This document shows, in pieces, positions 1-8,466 of a stretch of 64,000 nucleotides of DNA. The position numbers were made by a program, and so were the translations under genes. Below the pieces are notes generated by a model. It was not told where the DNA came from. It saw only the letters and a list, made by a program, of their open reading frames with translations, and did not search any database. Source of the DNA: Pseudomonadota bacterium (lineage in GTDB: Bacteria > Pseudomonadota > Alphaproteobacteria > Rhodobacterales > Rhodobacteraceae); NCBI GenBank assembly GCA_038533575.1, contig JBCAYL010000001.1, positions 1,330,226 through 1,394,225 of the forward strand, written 5' to 3'. Each line of letters begins with the position of its first letter. The first letter of the stretch is position 1.

Positions 1-134
1 CGGCGGCATGGGCCTCCTGCGACTGGAAACGGCCGGCCGGGTTGCTCCCTGCCCCGCGGCCCACGGCGCGGCCCAAACGATCCTGAGAACGGCGAGTCTG
101 CATCCCGAAAGGATAGAACATTATAGGAACATGC

Positions 135-163
135 AAAAGCGCTCATGTTGATATGGCGCTTTT
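135..163. terminator. Terminator-like hairpin upstream of the corrinoid gene
   Basis: Arms AAAAGCGC (135-142) and GCGCTTTT (156-163) enclose a 13-nt loop. The A-rich left arm and T-rich right arm suit a weak bidirectional intrinsic terminator for a gene left of the window. The GC core is only four pairs. The rest of 1-276 holds no convincing gene on either strand. Confidence 0.35.
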
Positions 164-195
164 GGGCGCGTCGCGCAGCGCCCCGTGCTTGTCGC

Positions 196-215
196 TATTG
201 TGTCAGAAGACAATA
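196..215. promoter_or_regulatory. Inverted repeat in the promoter region of the corrinoid gene
   Basis: TATTGT (196-201) and ACAATA (210-215) form 6-bp arms around 8 bases, about 60 bases before the ATG at 277. A TTGTCG at 189-194 with CAATAT at 211-216 (16-base spacer) could be a weak sigma-70 promoter overlapping the repeat, which would suit a repressor site. This is inferred from pattern only. Confidence 0.3.
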
Positions 216-276
216 TGACCGGAGATCATACAGGATCAAAGACTTGCTGTGATGCCATTGGGAAGGTGCGCGTGCC

Positions 277-981
277 ATGTCGGATGAAGAAGACGATATC
301 ATCCTCGCCGAGCTCGACGATAAAGAGCTTGTCGCGCAGATGTTCGATGACCTCTACGACGGTCTCAAGGAAGAGATCGAGGAGGGCGTCAATATCCTCC
401 TCGAACGCGGCTGGGCGCCCTACCGGATCCTGACGGAGGCGCTCGTGGGCGGCATGACGATCGTCGGCAATGACTTCCGCGATGGTATCCTCTTCGTGCC
501 CGAGGTGCTGCTCGCGGCCAATGCCATGAAGGGCGGCATGGCCATCCTGAAGCCGCTTCTCGCGGAGACCGGCGCGCCCCGCGTGGGCAAGATGGTGATC
601 GGCACCGTGAAGGGCGACATCCACGACATCGGCAAAAACCTCGTCTCCATGATGATGGAGGGCGCGGGCTTCGAGGTGGTGGATCTCGGCATCAACAACG
701 CGGTCGAAAAGTACATGGACGCGCTGAAGGAAGAAGAGCCCGATATCCTCGGCATGTCGGCGCTCCTGACGACGACGATGCCCTACATGAAGGTCGTGAT
801 CGACACGATGGTCGAGACCGGCGTGCGCGATGATTACATCGTGCTCGTGGGTGGTGCGCCCCTCAACGAGGAATTCGGCAAGGCCATCGGGGCGGACGCC
901 TATTGCCGCGATGCTGCCGTGGCGGTGGAGACGGCCAAGGAATTCGTCGCGCGCAAGCACAACCAGATGGCGGCGAGCTGA
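277..981 (+). CDS. Methyltransferase corrinoid protein (B12-binding, BmtB/MtbC type)
   Basis: A 234-residue cytoplasmic methyl carrier that shuttles a methyl group on bound cobalamin between a substrate-specific methyltransferase and a second, often tetrahydrofolate-linked, methyltransferase. The N-terminal half is the helical cap (with the run LFVPEVLLAANAMK). The C-terminal half is the Rossmann-like B12 domain, with the base-off motif D114-x-H116-x-x-G119 inside GTVKGDIHDIGKN, followed by MSALLTTTMP and LVGGAPLNEEFG. The length is normal for the family. The substrate cannot be told from this protein; methylated amines, glycine betaine and related compounds are known in the family. The DUF1638 protein at 2600 is a frequent companion in Rhodobacteraceae. 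No methyltransferase lies to its right, so it may lie left of the window. Confidence 0.9.
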   Translation: MSDEEDDIILAELDDKELVAQMFDDLYDGLKEEIEEGVNILLERGWAPYRILTEALVGGMTIVGNDFRDGILFVPEVLLAANAMKGGMAILKPLLAETGAPRVGKMVIGTVKGDIHDIGKNLVSMMMEGAGFEVVDLGINNAVEKYMDALKEEEPDILGMSALLTTTMPYMKVVIDTMVETGVRDDYIVLVGGAPLNEEFGKAIGADAYCRDAAVAVETAKEFVARKHNQMAAS

Positions 982-1017
982 GCGCCACGGACTTGGCAAA
1001 GGCCCGATGCTCGTCTT

Positions 1018-1051
1018 AGCCTTCACGCATTTCATTGCGTGGGGGCTTTTT
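1018..1051 (+). terminator. Rho-independent terminator after the corrinoid gene
   Basis: A 12-pair stem (1018-1029 with 1036-1047, including CACGCA/TGCGTG and some G-T pairs) with a 6-base loop runs straight into TTTTT at 1047-1051. It is a textbook intrinsic terminator 37 bases after the corrinoid stop. It ends one base before the ATG of the next gene. Confidence 0.75.
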
Positions 1052-1052
1052 C

Positions 1053-2567
1053 ATGTCATCGAATTCCGAACCTGACGACAAGCACCTCAAATTGACCTGG
1101 CCTGCGTCCCCGCAAGACGCCTTTGACCGAGAACTAAGCAAGAAAGAGTGGGCGCAATACGCGCTCCATACGCTGCACAAGAACATCGCGCGACCGGACC
1201 GCAACTCGTTCGCCGGTATGTTCCGAAGCATCAACGTCCTGATCATCGTGGCGCTCTTTCCGCTCGTCGCAGCGATTGGTGCCAGCTTTCTCGCGCCGGA
1301 TAGCACGCTGCCGGTGCTGAGCGAGGCGCAGCAACTGGCGCTCGGAGACACGAAAGACACCGACCTCATCGCGGCGAATGCCATTCTCGCGAAAGCCAAC
1401 GAACCGCTGGTTGCGTATCGCGGCATCCTTCTCTTGATCGGCGCCTATATCGTCCTTGCGTTCTATCTCGGGTCCGCCTTGCCCGCGCAATGGCAGCTCA
1501 GCCTCCGCTATTGGCGGGGCTGCGTCGGGCACGGGGATGACAAGCCCAAGAACCTGCCAATTCATGCCTTTGTCTATGCCGGTCTGATCATCGCGAGCGC
1601 GGTCTATCTGGCGCAGAGCCTCATGGATCTTCCGGGGCCCCTCGAAAGCGCAGTGGAGCCCATGGCCCTCGCCGCCGTCGGCCTCGCCACCATCGTGTCG
1701 ATGACCCTCGCCTTCGTGACGCTCTTCGCGTCCCATGTCGTGGGAACCAACTATCCCGGCGTCCGGAAATCCGAAGAAATCGCGCAAGTCATGGTCGACG
1801 CGCGCCACCAGATCGGCGCGTCAAGCTTTAGCGAGGTCGTATCTCTCGCGCTCCGCCCCACGGAAGAGCCCGACGATGAGAAAGAGAGCGACGAGGCCAC
1901 CATCATGGCTGAGCTGCCCTCCCCCATCAAACCGAAGGTTCCGGTCCTCGATGAACCACGTCTCAACATCGATTCCGAACTCATGCCGAGCGACGCGCAA
2001 CAGACTATCAATGATCTGTGCCTCGTGCTCGCCGTTGCGCTATGCCTTGCGATCGCAGTCCTTTCATTCGCGGGATCGGCGCTGGTGAGCACCGTTTCCG
2101 CGCCCGAGGCCTATACCACGGCGCTGCAAGGCGCGCTCGACGCGTGGGTCATCTTTGTTGGGCTCGGGGCCTCCTGCACGCTCGCGGTGGCCTATGCCTT
2201 TCCCGTCCTGCGCCTCATGCGTTTTGCCTATGTGGAAACCGAAGGCCTTATTGAAAAGAAAGCTGCCCCAAAGCCAGCAGCGAAGGAATGGGAGGTGAAG
2301 GGCTCTGCCGGTTTGAGCGGCATCAATCTCACCGCCACCGAAATCCTGCCCGCCGGGAAACCCGCGCCGTGGAGCGCTTTCAAAGACATTCAGCACGCTC
2401 GCCGCGTCGGGATCGCTGAGAAAAAGATGCTCTATATCATCAAGGCTGCCGATATCGGCGGGGCGTTTCACACGCTCACGGCGAACACTCTCAAAACCCA
2501 GATCAAGAGCCTCGTCGCGGTCATTGCGCCTGCAACGGCGGGCACCTTCCTGTCGCTCTTGGGCTAG
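1053..2567 (+). CDS. Unknown multi-pass membrane protein
   Basis: A 504-residue protein of no family I recognise. Hydrophobic segments lie near residues 60-81, 123-145, 171-188, 203-230, 310-335 and 350-378, with a last weaker one at the C-terminus (about 476-503). Between segments 4 and 5 is an acidic, proline-containing cytoplasmic-looking stretch (about 235-305). The ATG at 1053 is preferred over an in-frame TTG at 1035 because the TTG lies inside the terminator stem. Even so, the only Shine-Dalgarno-like bases (GGGGG, 1041-1045) are in that stem. The gene separates the corrinoid gene from the DUF1638 gene, and its codon use looks somewhat less GC-biased than its neighbours. A late insertion is plausible but not shown. 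Confidence 0.75.
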   Translation: MSSNSEPDDKHLKLTWPASPQDAFDRELSKKEWAQYALHTLHKNIARPDRNSFAGMFRSINVLIIVALFPLVAAIGASFLAPDSTLPVLSEAQQLALGDTKDTDLIAANAILAKANEPLVAYRGILLLIGAYIVLAFYLGSALPAQWQLSLRYWRGCVGHGDDKPKNLPIHAFVYAGLIIASAVYLAQSLMDLPGPLESAVEPMALAAVGLATIVSMTLAFVTLFASHVVGTNYPGVRKSEEIAQVMVDARHQIGASSFSEVVSLALRPTEEPDDEKESDEATIMAELPSPIKPKVPVLDEPRLNIDSELMPSDAQQTINDLCLVLAVALCLAIAVLSFAGSALVSTVSAPEAYTTALQGALDAWVIFVGLGASCTLAVAYAFPVLRLMRFAYVETEGLIEKKAAPKPAAKEWEVKGSAGLSGINLTATEILPAGKPAPWSAFKDIQHARRVGIAEKKMLYIIKAADIGGAFHTLTANTLKTQIKSLVAVIAPATAGTFLSLLG

Positions 2568-2599
2568 GCGGGAGGCACGCGAAAGCCTAGGTTGCGACC

Positions 2600-3184
2600 A
2601 TGACTGAAAAGGTTCTCATCCTCGCCTGCGGGGCGCTGGCGCGGGAGATCCTCGCGCTGATGGAGCTCAATGGCTGGGACCACATGGAGCTGCATTGCCT
2701 GCCAGCGCAGCTCCATCTTCATCCGGAGAAGATCACCGATGCCGTGACTGCGGCCGTCGAGGCGCGCCGGGCGCACTACGCGCGCATCTTCGTGGCCTAC
2801 GCCGATTGCGGGACAGGCGGGCTCCTCGAGGCCAAGTGCGAGGCCCTTGGCGTGGAGATGATCGCGGGCCCCCATTGCTACAGCTTCTTTGAGGGCAACG
2901 AAGGCTTCGCCGCGAAGGCGGAAGAGGAGATGACCACCTTCTACCTCACAGATTTCCTCGTGAAGCAGTTCGATGCCTTCGTCTGGAAGCCCATGGGGCT
3001 GGATCGTCACCCCGAGCTCCTGCCGATGTATTTCGGGCATTACGAGAAGCTCGTCTACCAGGCGCAGACAGACGATGCCGCGCTGACCCGGAAGGCCGCG
3101 GATGCGGCGGCGCGGCTCGGGCTTTCCTTCGAGCGCCGCTTCACCGGCTATGGCGATCTGGCCACGGCGCTGGCGCGCGCCTGA
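2600..3184 (+). CDS. DUF1638 family protein
   Basis: A 194-residue soluble protein matching the DUF1638 pattern: an N-terminal [12 protein letters not shown] strand-helix, then AYADCGTGG, then a C-terminal [18 protein letters not shown]. Conserved cysteines (in LACGA, HCLPAQ, ADCGTG and GPHCYSFF) may bind a metal or corrinoid; this is inference. In roseobacters such proteins recur beside corrinoid proteins and B12-dependent methyltransferases, so a role in handling or reactivating the corrinoid protein is the natural hypothesis. It starts 33 bases after the membrane-protein stop and is followed by surE after 41 bases. Confidence 0.85.
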   Translation: MTEKVLILACGALAREILALMELNGWDHMELHCLPAQLHLHPEKITDAVTAAVEARRAHYARIFVAYADCGTGGLLEAKCEALGVEMIAGPHCYSFFEGNEGFAAKAEEEMTTFYLTDFLVKQFDAFVWKPMGLDRHPELLPMYFGHYEKLVYQAQTDDAALTRKAADAAARLGLSFERRFTGYGDLATALARA

Positions 3185-3225
3185 GCGCGCCTTGCCCCCC
3201 TTCCCGCCCCGCGCTAGCACGGGGC

Positions 3226-4005
3226 ATGCGCATTCTCCTGACAAATGATGACGGCATCAACGCCCCCGGGCTCAAGGTGCTCGAGGCGATCGCCGCCGAG
3301 CTGACATCGCCCGAGAACGTGTGGGTCGTGGCACCGGCCTTCGAGCAATCGGGCGTCGCGCATTGCATCAGCTACACGCGCCCCCTGATGGTGGCGGAAT
3401 ACGAGCCGCGGCGGTTTGCCGTGGAGGGCTCACCGGCGGATTGCGTCATCGCGGGCATCCATGAGGCCATGGACGGGCGGCCCGATCTCGTCCTGTCGGG
3501 GGTCAACCGCGGCAACAACTCGGCGGAGAACGCGATGTATTCCGGCACGCTGGGCGCGGCGCTGGAGGGCGCGCTCCAGGGCATCCCCGCCATCGGCCTC
3601 TCGCAATATTACGGCCCCGCCAATGCCGGCGCCGATGACCCGTTCGAGGCGGCCGCGCGTTTCGGCGCGGATGTGATCCGCAAGCTTCTCGCCACGGGCT
3701 TTGACAGCGAGGGCGAATACGGCCTCTTCTACAACGTCAATTTTCCCCCGATCCCTGCGGCCGACGTGGCCGGCACCCGCGTGGTGCGCCAGGGCGCGCG
3801 GGAGGGTGTGCATTTCTCGGCAGAGGCCTCCACCGCGCCCAACGGGCGGCGCTTTCTCTGGATCAAGGGCGGCAACCAGCATGTGCCGGTGGCCGCGGAG
3901 ACGGATGCGGGCGTGAACCTCGCGGGCTACATTTCCGTGACGCCCATGCGGGCAGATCTCACGGCCCATGACGCCCTCGCACGGGTTGCGGAGGCCTTCG
4001 ACTGA
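3226..4005 (+). CDS. surE: 5'/3'-nucleotidase SurE
   Basis: A 259-residue metal-dependent nucleoside-monophosphate phosphatase of normal length. The N-terminus [10 protein letters not shown] carries the metal-binding Asp pair D8-D9. Further family signatures are [13 protein letters not shown], the GSPADCV loop and SGVNRGNN, whose Asn is a metal ligand. It dephosphorylates nucleotides in stress and stationary phase. Its stop and the pcm start are one base apart (TGAGATG), reproducing the surE-pcm pairing common in proteobacteria, where both genes belong to damage-repair and survival functions. Confidence 0.96.
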   Translation: MRILLTNDDGINAPGLKVLEAIAAELTSPENVWVVAPAFEQSGVAHCISYTRPLMVAEYEPRRFAVEGSPADCVIAGIHEAMDGRPDLVLSGVNRGNNSAENAMYSGTLGAALEGALQGIPAIGLSQYYGPANAGADDPFEAAARFGADVIRKLLATGFDSEGEYGLFYNVNFPPIPAADVAGTRVVRQGAREGVHFSAEASTAPNGRRFLWIKGGNQHVPVAAETDAGVNLAGYISVTPMRADLTAHDALARVAEAFD

Positions 4006-4006
4006 G

Positions 4007-4651
4007 ATGAATACCCTCGCCGAGCGGAAGATGCAGTTCCTGTTCCAGCTCCGCTCGAAGGGCGTGACAGACAAGGCCGTGCTCGAGGCCATGGAGAAGA
4101 TCGACCGGGGCGCCTTCGTCACGGGGCTTTTCGCGGAACGCGCCTACGAGGACACACCGCTGCCCATCGCCTGCGGCCAGACGATCTCGCAGCCCTCCGT
4201 GGTGGGGCTCATGACGCAGGCGCTCAAGGTCGAGCCGCGCTCGAAGGTCCTCGAAGTGGGCACGGGCTCCGGCTACCAGGCCGCCATCCTCGCCGTGCTG
4301 GCGCGGCGCGTTTATACGGCAGACCGTCACCGCCCCCTCGTCCATGCGGCGCGCAAGGTCTTCGAGGAGCTTGGCCTGACGAACATCATCGCCATGACGG
4401 CCGATGGCAGCCACGGCGTCGCCGAGCAGGCCCCGTTTGACCGCATTATCGTGACCGCCGCCGCCGAGGATCCGCCGGGGCCGCTCTTGGCGCAACTCAA
4501 GATTGGCGGTATCATGGTGGTGCCGGTGGGCCAGTCCGACACCGTCCAAAGCCTGATCCGCGTGACACGCACGGAGACGGGTTTTGACTATGACGAACTC
4601 AGGCCCGTGCGGTTCGTGCCCCTCCTCGAGGGGCTCGGCGAGAGCGAGTGA
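4007..4651 (+). CDS. pcm: Protein-L-isoaspartate O-methyltransferase
   Basis: A 214-residue SAM-dependent repair methyltransferase that methylates L-isoaspartyl residues so that they can return to normal aspartate. Motif [14 protein letters not shown], is near residues 82-94, followed by VYTADRH where many homologues have [26 protein letters not shown] is the family substrate-loop signature. The start at 4007 is chosen because it abuts the surE stop; an in-frame upstream start would overlap surE by 38 bases. The C-terminus ends normally at FVPLLEGLG. Confidence 0.95.
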   Translation: MNTLAERKMQFLFQLRSKGVTDKAVLEAMEKIDRGAFVTGLFAERAYEDTPLPIACGQTISQPSVVGLMTQALKVEPRSKVLEVGTGSGYQAAILAVLARRVYTADRHRPLVHAARKVFEELGLTNIIAMTADGSHGVAEQAPFDRIIVTAAAEDPPGPLLAQLKIGGIMVVPVGQSDTVQSLIRVTRTETGFDYDELRPVRFVPLLEGLGESE

Positions 4652-4664
4652 AGCAAGTGGGCGA

Positions 4665-4681
4665 CCCCGGACAAACCGGGG
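4665..4681. repeat. GC hairpin CCCCGG-N5-CCGGGG
   Basis: A perfect 6-bp inverted repeat in the 54-base gap between pcm and the LysM lipoprotein gene. It resembles the GC-only palindromes at 48874, 52768, 52809 and 57737 but is shorter and has a different loop. There is no T-run, so it is not a classical terminator. Confidence 0.4.
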
Positions 4682-4705
4682 CGGATCCCGAACGAGGTTG
4701 AGAGC

Positions 4706-5827
4706 ATGGTGGCACATCCGCTGAGAGTGTTTCTTGTGGGCGCGGGGCTTCTGGCCGTGGCGGCCTGCGATGATTTCGATCTGCGCGACAACGTCGGAGG
4801 CTTCGACACCTCGAACGCCGCGCTTGGCGCGACCGCGCCGCGACCGGAGCCGGACGCCCGCGGCGTGATCTCCTATCCCGGGTACCAGGTCGCCGTGGCC
4901 CGGCGCGGCGACACGGTCGCGACCATCGCGGCACGGGTGGGCACGGATGCCACCGCCCTCGCCCGGTTCAACGGGATCGGCGAGACGGTGGGCTTGCGTC
5001 CCGGCGAAATTCTCGCGCTGCCCGAACGCGTGCCGGGCGAGACCGTCGATATCGCGGGCCTTGCCGGCGCTGCCATCGAAGCGTCTCCGGAGGACGCGGC
5101 GCGCGCGCCCGCGGCGGTGGAAACAGCCGAGCTCCCCGTCGGCCCCGAGCCCGTGCGCCACCAGGTCGAGCGCGGCGAGACGGCCTTCACCATCGCGCGG
5201 CTCTACAACGTCCCGGTGCGGAGCCTCGCGGAATGGAATGCGCTCGATGCGGACCTCACGGTGCGCACCGGCCAGTTTCTCCTGATCCCCACGGCGGCCA
5301 GCCCCCGGCAATCGAGCGCTGTGGCCGCGCCCGTCCCCGCCCCCGGCGCTGGCAGCGCGACGCCCACGCCACCGAGTTCCACAACACAGCTTCCAGCGGA
5401 AGACGAGACGCCAGAGGCGCAGGTCGCTGCCGCCCCCGCCCCGGCATCGCCCGAGGTGGCCACGCCCGCCGATCGCGCGGAGTTTCTCACGCCGGTCACG
5501 GGCACCGTCATCCGCGGCTACGCGCGCGGGCGCAACGAGGGTGTCGATTTCGGCACGGCACCGGGCGCTGCGGTGAACGCCGCCGCAGACGGCACCGTCG
5601 CCGCCATCACGCGCGATACCAACGACGTCGCCATTATCGTCATCCGCCACGAGAACAACCTGCTCACCGTCTACACCCAGGTGGACGATCTGCGCATCGA
5701 GAAGGGGGATACGGTCCGCCGCGGGCAGCGCATCGCCTCCGTCCGCGCGGGCGATCCGAGCTTCCTGCATTTCGAGGTGCGCGACGGTCTCGAGAGCGTC
5801 GATCCCGCGACGTATCTGGACCTCTAG
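4706..5827 (+). CDS. LysM/M23-fold lipoprotein, probably a catalytically dead NlpD-type amidase activator
   Basis: A 373-residue envelope protein. An N-terminal signal ends in a lipobox LAVAAC with the lipidated Cys at residue 21. Two LysM peptidoglycan-binding repeats follow (about 57-102 and 151-194), then a Pro/Ala linker, then a C-terminal M23 (LytM) fold (about 258-373). The M23 zinc and catalytic residues are degraded: the first His of HxGxD is Asn (RNEGVDFG), the Tyr-x-His site reads YTQ, and the HxH pair keeps only its second His (SFLHFEVR). Known proteins of this architecture (NlpD, EnvC, DipM) activate cell-division amidases instead of cutting themselves. It follows pcm in the same direction. 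Confidence 0.85.
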   Translation: MVAHPLRVFLVGAGLLAVAACDDFDLRDNVGGFDTSNAALGATAPRPEPDARGVISYPGYQVAVARRGDTVATIAARVGTDATALARFNGIGETVGLRPGEILALPERVPGETVDIAGLAGAAIEASPEDAARAPAAVETAELPVGPEPVRHQVERGETAFTIARLYNVPVRSLAEWNALDADLTVRTGQFLLIPTAASPRQSSAVAAPVPAPGAGSATPTPPSSTTQLPAEDETPEAQVAAAPAPASPEVATPADRAEFLTPVTGTVIRGYARGRNEGVDFGTAPGAAVNAAADGTVAAITRDTNDVAIIVIRHENNLLTVYTQVDDLRIEKGDTVRRGQRIASVRAGDPSFLHFEVRDGLESVDPATYLDL

Positions 5828-5830
5828 GCG

Positions 5831-6673
5831 CTACCGGAGCGAGACGCCCCGCCGACCGGCCAGATCACTGAAGAATTGCCAGGCCACGCGGCCGGATCGG
5901 CTTCCCCGCGTCGCCTGCCACTCGATGGCCTCCGCGCGGAGCTCTTCTGGGTCGATCTCGATGCCGTGGGCCGCGCAATAGCCCTCGATCATGGCGAGGT
6001 AGTCATCCTGGCTGCAGGCATGGAAGCCGAGCCAGAGGCCGAAGCGGTCCGAGAGCGAGACCTTCTCCTCCACCGCCTCCGACGGGTTGATGGCGCTCGA
6101 GCGCTCGTTCTCGATCATGTCGCGCGGCATCAGGTGGCGGCGATTGGACGTGGCATAGAGGACCACGTTCTCCGGCCTGCCCGCGATGCCGCCATCGACG
6201 ACGGCTTTCAGGCTCTTGTAATGCGCGTCGTCATCGGAAAACGACAGGTCATCGCAGAAGAGGACGAAGCGGAACGGCGCCCCGCGCAAAAGCCCGAGCA
6301 GACGCCCGATGCTCGGCAGGTCCTCGCGCTGGATCTCCACGAGCTTGAGCGGGTGTCCCTCCTGCGCCACCGCGCCGTGCACGGCCTTCACAAGCGAGGA
6401 TTTTCCCATGCCTCGCGCGCCCCAGAGAAGCGCGTTGTTGGCGGCAAACCCAGCCGCGAACTGGCGTGTATTGGCGAGAAGCGTGTCACGGGCGCGGTCG
6501 ATCCCGAGAAGGAGCGCGAGGTCGATGCGGGCCACCGTCTCCACCGGCTCCACGCCATCGGGATCGGCATGCCAGAGGAAGGCCTGCGCCGCGCTCCAAT
6601 CCGGCGCCTCCGCCGGCGGTGGAGACATGCGCTCCAGCGCCTCAGCGATCCGACCTAGCGCGTCGTCGTTCAC
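5831..6673 (-). CDS. DUF815 family AAA ATPase
   Basis: A 280-residue P-loop ATPase of the DUF815 family. The Walker A is GARGMGKSS within [20 protein letters not shown], the Walker B region is [10 protein letters not shown], and the sensor-like segment is [14 protein letters not shown], followed by the family signature [13 protein letters not shown]. The molecular role is unknown. The GTG start at 6673 overlaps the tatC stop as GTGA, indicating translational coupling; a longer in-frame start at 6727 would lie deep inside tatC. This makes it the distal gene of the tatABC operon. Its stop is 3 bases from that of the convergent lipoprotein gene. Confidence 0.88.
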   Translation of the reverse strand: MNDDALGRIAEALERMSPPPAEAPDWSAAQAFLWHADPDGVEPVETVARIDLALLLGIDRARDTLLANTRQFAAGFAANNALLWGARGMGKSSLVKAVHGAVAQEGHPLKLVEIQREDLPSIGRLLGLLRGAPFRFVLFCDDLSFSDDDAHYKSLKAVVDGGIAGRPENVVLYATSNRRHLMPRDMIENERSSAINPSEAVEEKVSLSDRFGLWLGFHACSQDDYLAMIEGYCAAHGIEIDPEELRAEAIEWQATRGSRSGRVAWQFFSDLAGRRGVSLR

Positions 6674-7554
6674 TTCTGCTCGTCTTCCTCGGCAAAGGCC
6701 CCTTCGCCGTGGATATCCTCGTCCCACAGGCCCTGCGCCTTGAGCTCCGCCTCGCGCTTGCGCTCGATGCGCCGCACCAGCTGGATCGACACCTCGTAGA
6801 GCCCGTAGACGGCCACGAAGAGGATCACCTGCGTGATGATGTCAGGCGGCGTCACGATCCCCGCGAGCACGAGGATGGCCACGACGGCATACTTGCGCAC
6901 TGCCGCGAGGCCCTGGGCGCTCACGAGGCCCGCCTTGCCCAGGAGGGTCAGGAGCACCGGCAGCTGGAAGCAGAGCCCGAAGGCCATGACAAATGTGATC
7001 GTGAGCGAGAGATACTCGGCCACCGAGCCCTGGAAGCTGATCCCCGCGGTCCCCCCTTCGACCTCTGCGCCCACGGCCTCCCCGGTCTCCGGGGCGATCT
7101 GCTGGAAGTTCAGGAAGAAATCGAAGGCCAGCGGGATCACGATGTAGAAGGCGAAGGCCGCGCCGAGAAAGAACATGAAAGGCGAGGCCACGAGGAACGG
7201 CAGGAACGCCGACTTCTCGGAGCGGTAAAGCCCCGGCGCCACGAAGCGCCAGAGCTGGTAGGAAATCACCGGGAATGCGAGCGCGAAGCCACCGAGGATC
7301 GAGATGCGGATGGCCACGAAGAAGCCCTCCTGCAGCCGGATCAGGATGAGCCCGCATTCCTGCCCGCGCTCGGCGAGCGCCTGGCAGACCGGTGTCGTCA
7401 GGTAGTTGAAGATCGGGTTCCAAACGGCAAAGCAGATGAAGATGCCGATCACGAAGGCGATGGCCGCGCGAATGAGCCGCGTCCGCAGCTCGGCGAGGTG
7501 CTCGATCAGCGGTGCGGCGCTGTCTTCGATCTGATCATTGTCGGTGGAGCTCAT
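6670..7554 (-). CDS. tatC: Twin-arginine translocase subunit TatC
   Basis: A 294-residue six-helix inner-membrane protein that recognises the twin-arginine signal peptide. Family signatures are [16 protein letters not shown] at the N-terminus, [20 protein letters not shown] in the first half with [11 protein letters not shown] after it, and [11 protein letters not shown] near helix 5. A periplasmic loop near residues 150-170 is acidic and glycine-rich. The C-terminal tail is charged (Glu/Lys) and longer than in E. coli, as is usual in alphaproteobacteria. It overlaps tatB by ATGA and the DUF815 gene by GTGA. Confidence 0.97.
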   Translation of the reverse strand: MSSTDNDQIEDSAAPLIEHLAELRTRLIRAAIAFVIGIFICFAVWNPIFNYLTTPVCQALAERGQECGLILIRLQEGFFVAIRISILGGFALAFPVISYQLWRFVAPGLYRSEKSAFLPFLVASPFMFFLGAAFAFYIVIPLAFDFFLNFQQIAPETGEAVGAEVEGGTAGISFQGSVAEYLSLTITFVMAFGLCFQLPVLLTLLGKAGLVSAQGLAAVRKYAVVAILVLAGIVTPPDIITQVILFVAVYGLYEVSIQLVRRIERKREAELKAQGLWDEDIHGEGAFAEEDEQK

Positions 7555-8045
7555 GTGGCTTTCTGCTCGTCTTTCGGCGCGGACGCCTCGGAGATGTCCG
7601 CGGCGGTCTCAGACGCGGGCTCGGGCTCGTCAGACGCTTCGGCCTCCGCCTCGGCGGCTGCCGCGGCGGCCTTCTCGGCCTCGCGCTTCTTCGTCGCCTC
7701 GTGGATCTTGCGGGCGGCTTCGGCGCGCTCCTGCTTCAGCTTGGCGGTCTCGGGCCCCATGGCCTTCTGCGGCTGGCCGGGCTCCCACTTGTCGAACTGG
7801 TCAGCGGCGTCCTTCAGGGCGTCCATCCCGAAATTGCGCGGGTTGGACATGCCCTTGAGATCCTTGGCGATGTCCTTGGCGCCGGACGCATCCGCGGCCT
7901 CGTTCATCGCGTTCGAGAATTCCCGGCCCATGCGGCGCACCTTGGCCGTCATCTTGCCCAGCGCCTGAAACATCACCGGCAGATCTTTGGGGCCCACCAC
8001 GATCAGCGCGACAACGCCGATGAGGATCAGCTCACTCCAGCCCAT
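7551..8045 (-). CDS. tatB: Sec-independent translocase protein TatB
   Basis: A 164-residue subunit with a single N-terminal helix ([23 protein letters not shown]), the Glu-5 and Gly-Pro hinge typical of TatB, an amphipathic helix ([17 protein letters not shown]) and a long Ala/Glu-rich disordered tail. TatB works with TatC in signal-peptide recognition. Its ATGA overlap with tatC fixes operon membership. It is separated from tatA by 20 bases. Confidence 0.95.
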   Translation of the reverse strand: MGWSELILIGVVALIVVGPKDLPVMFQALGKMTAKVRRMGREFSNAMNEAADASGAKDIAKDLKGMSNPRNFGMDALKDAADQFDKWEPGQPQKAMGPETAKLKQERAEAARKIHEATKKREAEKAAAAAAEAEAEASDEPEPASETAADISEASAPKDEQKAT

Positions 8046-8065
8046 GGGCGGCTCTCCTCGAGGGT

Positions 8066-8299
8066 CTAGACCTTGTCCTTGTCTTTTTCGTCCTCGGGCG
8101 TGACGTCACGCGCCGCCTCGGCATCGGCCTTCTCGAGCTCTTCGGTGCCCTCTTTCACGCCTTTCTTGAAGGACGTGATGCCCTTGCCCACCTCGCCCAT
8201 GAGCGAGCTGATCTTGCCGCGCCCGAAAAGCACGAGCACGACCACAGCGATGAGCAGCCAGCCCACCGGGGGAATATTGGTTACAAACATCGGGGTCAT
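8066..8299 (-). CDS. tatA: Sec-independent translocase protein TatA
   Basis: A 77-residue pore-forming Tat subunit. One hydrophobic helix ([20 protein letters not shown]) is followed by the [17 protein letters not shown] hinge and amphipathic helix, then an acidic Glu/Asp/Lys tail. It is the first gene of tatA-tatB-tatC-DUF815 on minus. The start [11 protein letters not shown] could be internal (M4), but the ATG at 8299 has a fair purine-rich sequence upstream. A divergent regulator begins at 8467, so 8300-8466 holds both promoters. Confidence 0.95.
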   Translation of the reverse strand: MTPMFVTNIPPVGWLLIAVVVLVLFGRGKISSLMGEVGKGITSFKKGVKEGTEELEKADAEAARDVTPEDEKDKDKV

Positions 8300-8420
8300 C
8301 GGTGTCTCCTTTCACGCAAACGCGCGTGTCCCGTGTATCATCCGAGCTGCTATCTACGGCGCGCCGGGCCCACGGAAAAGGCTTGAACGCGCGTTCCGCC
8401 GCGCACATTGTCGCTTTTCA

Positions 8421-8436
8421 TGTCATAATCCTGTCA
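8421..8436. promoter_or_regulatory. Direct repeat TGTCA-N6-TGTCA upstream of the WYL regulator
   Basis: TGTCA occurs at 8421-8425 and 8432-8436, an 11-base (one helical turn) period, in the divergent region between tatA and the WYL regulator, ending about 30 bases before the likely regulator start. One-turn direct repeats can be operator half-sites, and autoregulation by the adjacent regulator is possible. The evidence is pattern only. Confidence 0.25.
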
Positions 8437-8466
8437 GGAGCGGCTCGACCGCGCCGCGAGAGACCC

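Noticed and set aside
1-276. A cobalamin riboswitch before the corrinoid gene
   Set aside because: I could not find a convincing B12 box or the conserved core; only a hairpin and an inverted repeat are clear.
8302-8466. Longer start of the WYL regulator at GTG 8302
   Set aside because: It begins within the tatA promoter and adds residues not typical of the family; TTG 8467 gives the usual N-terminus.
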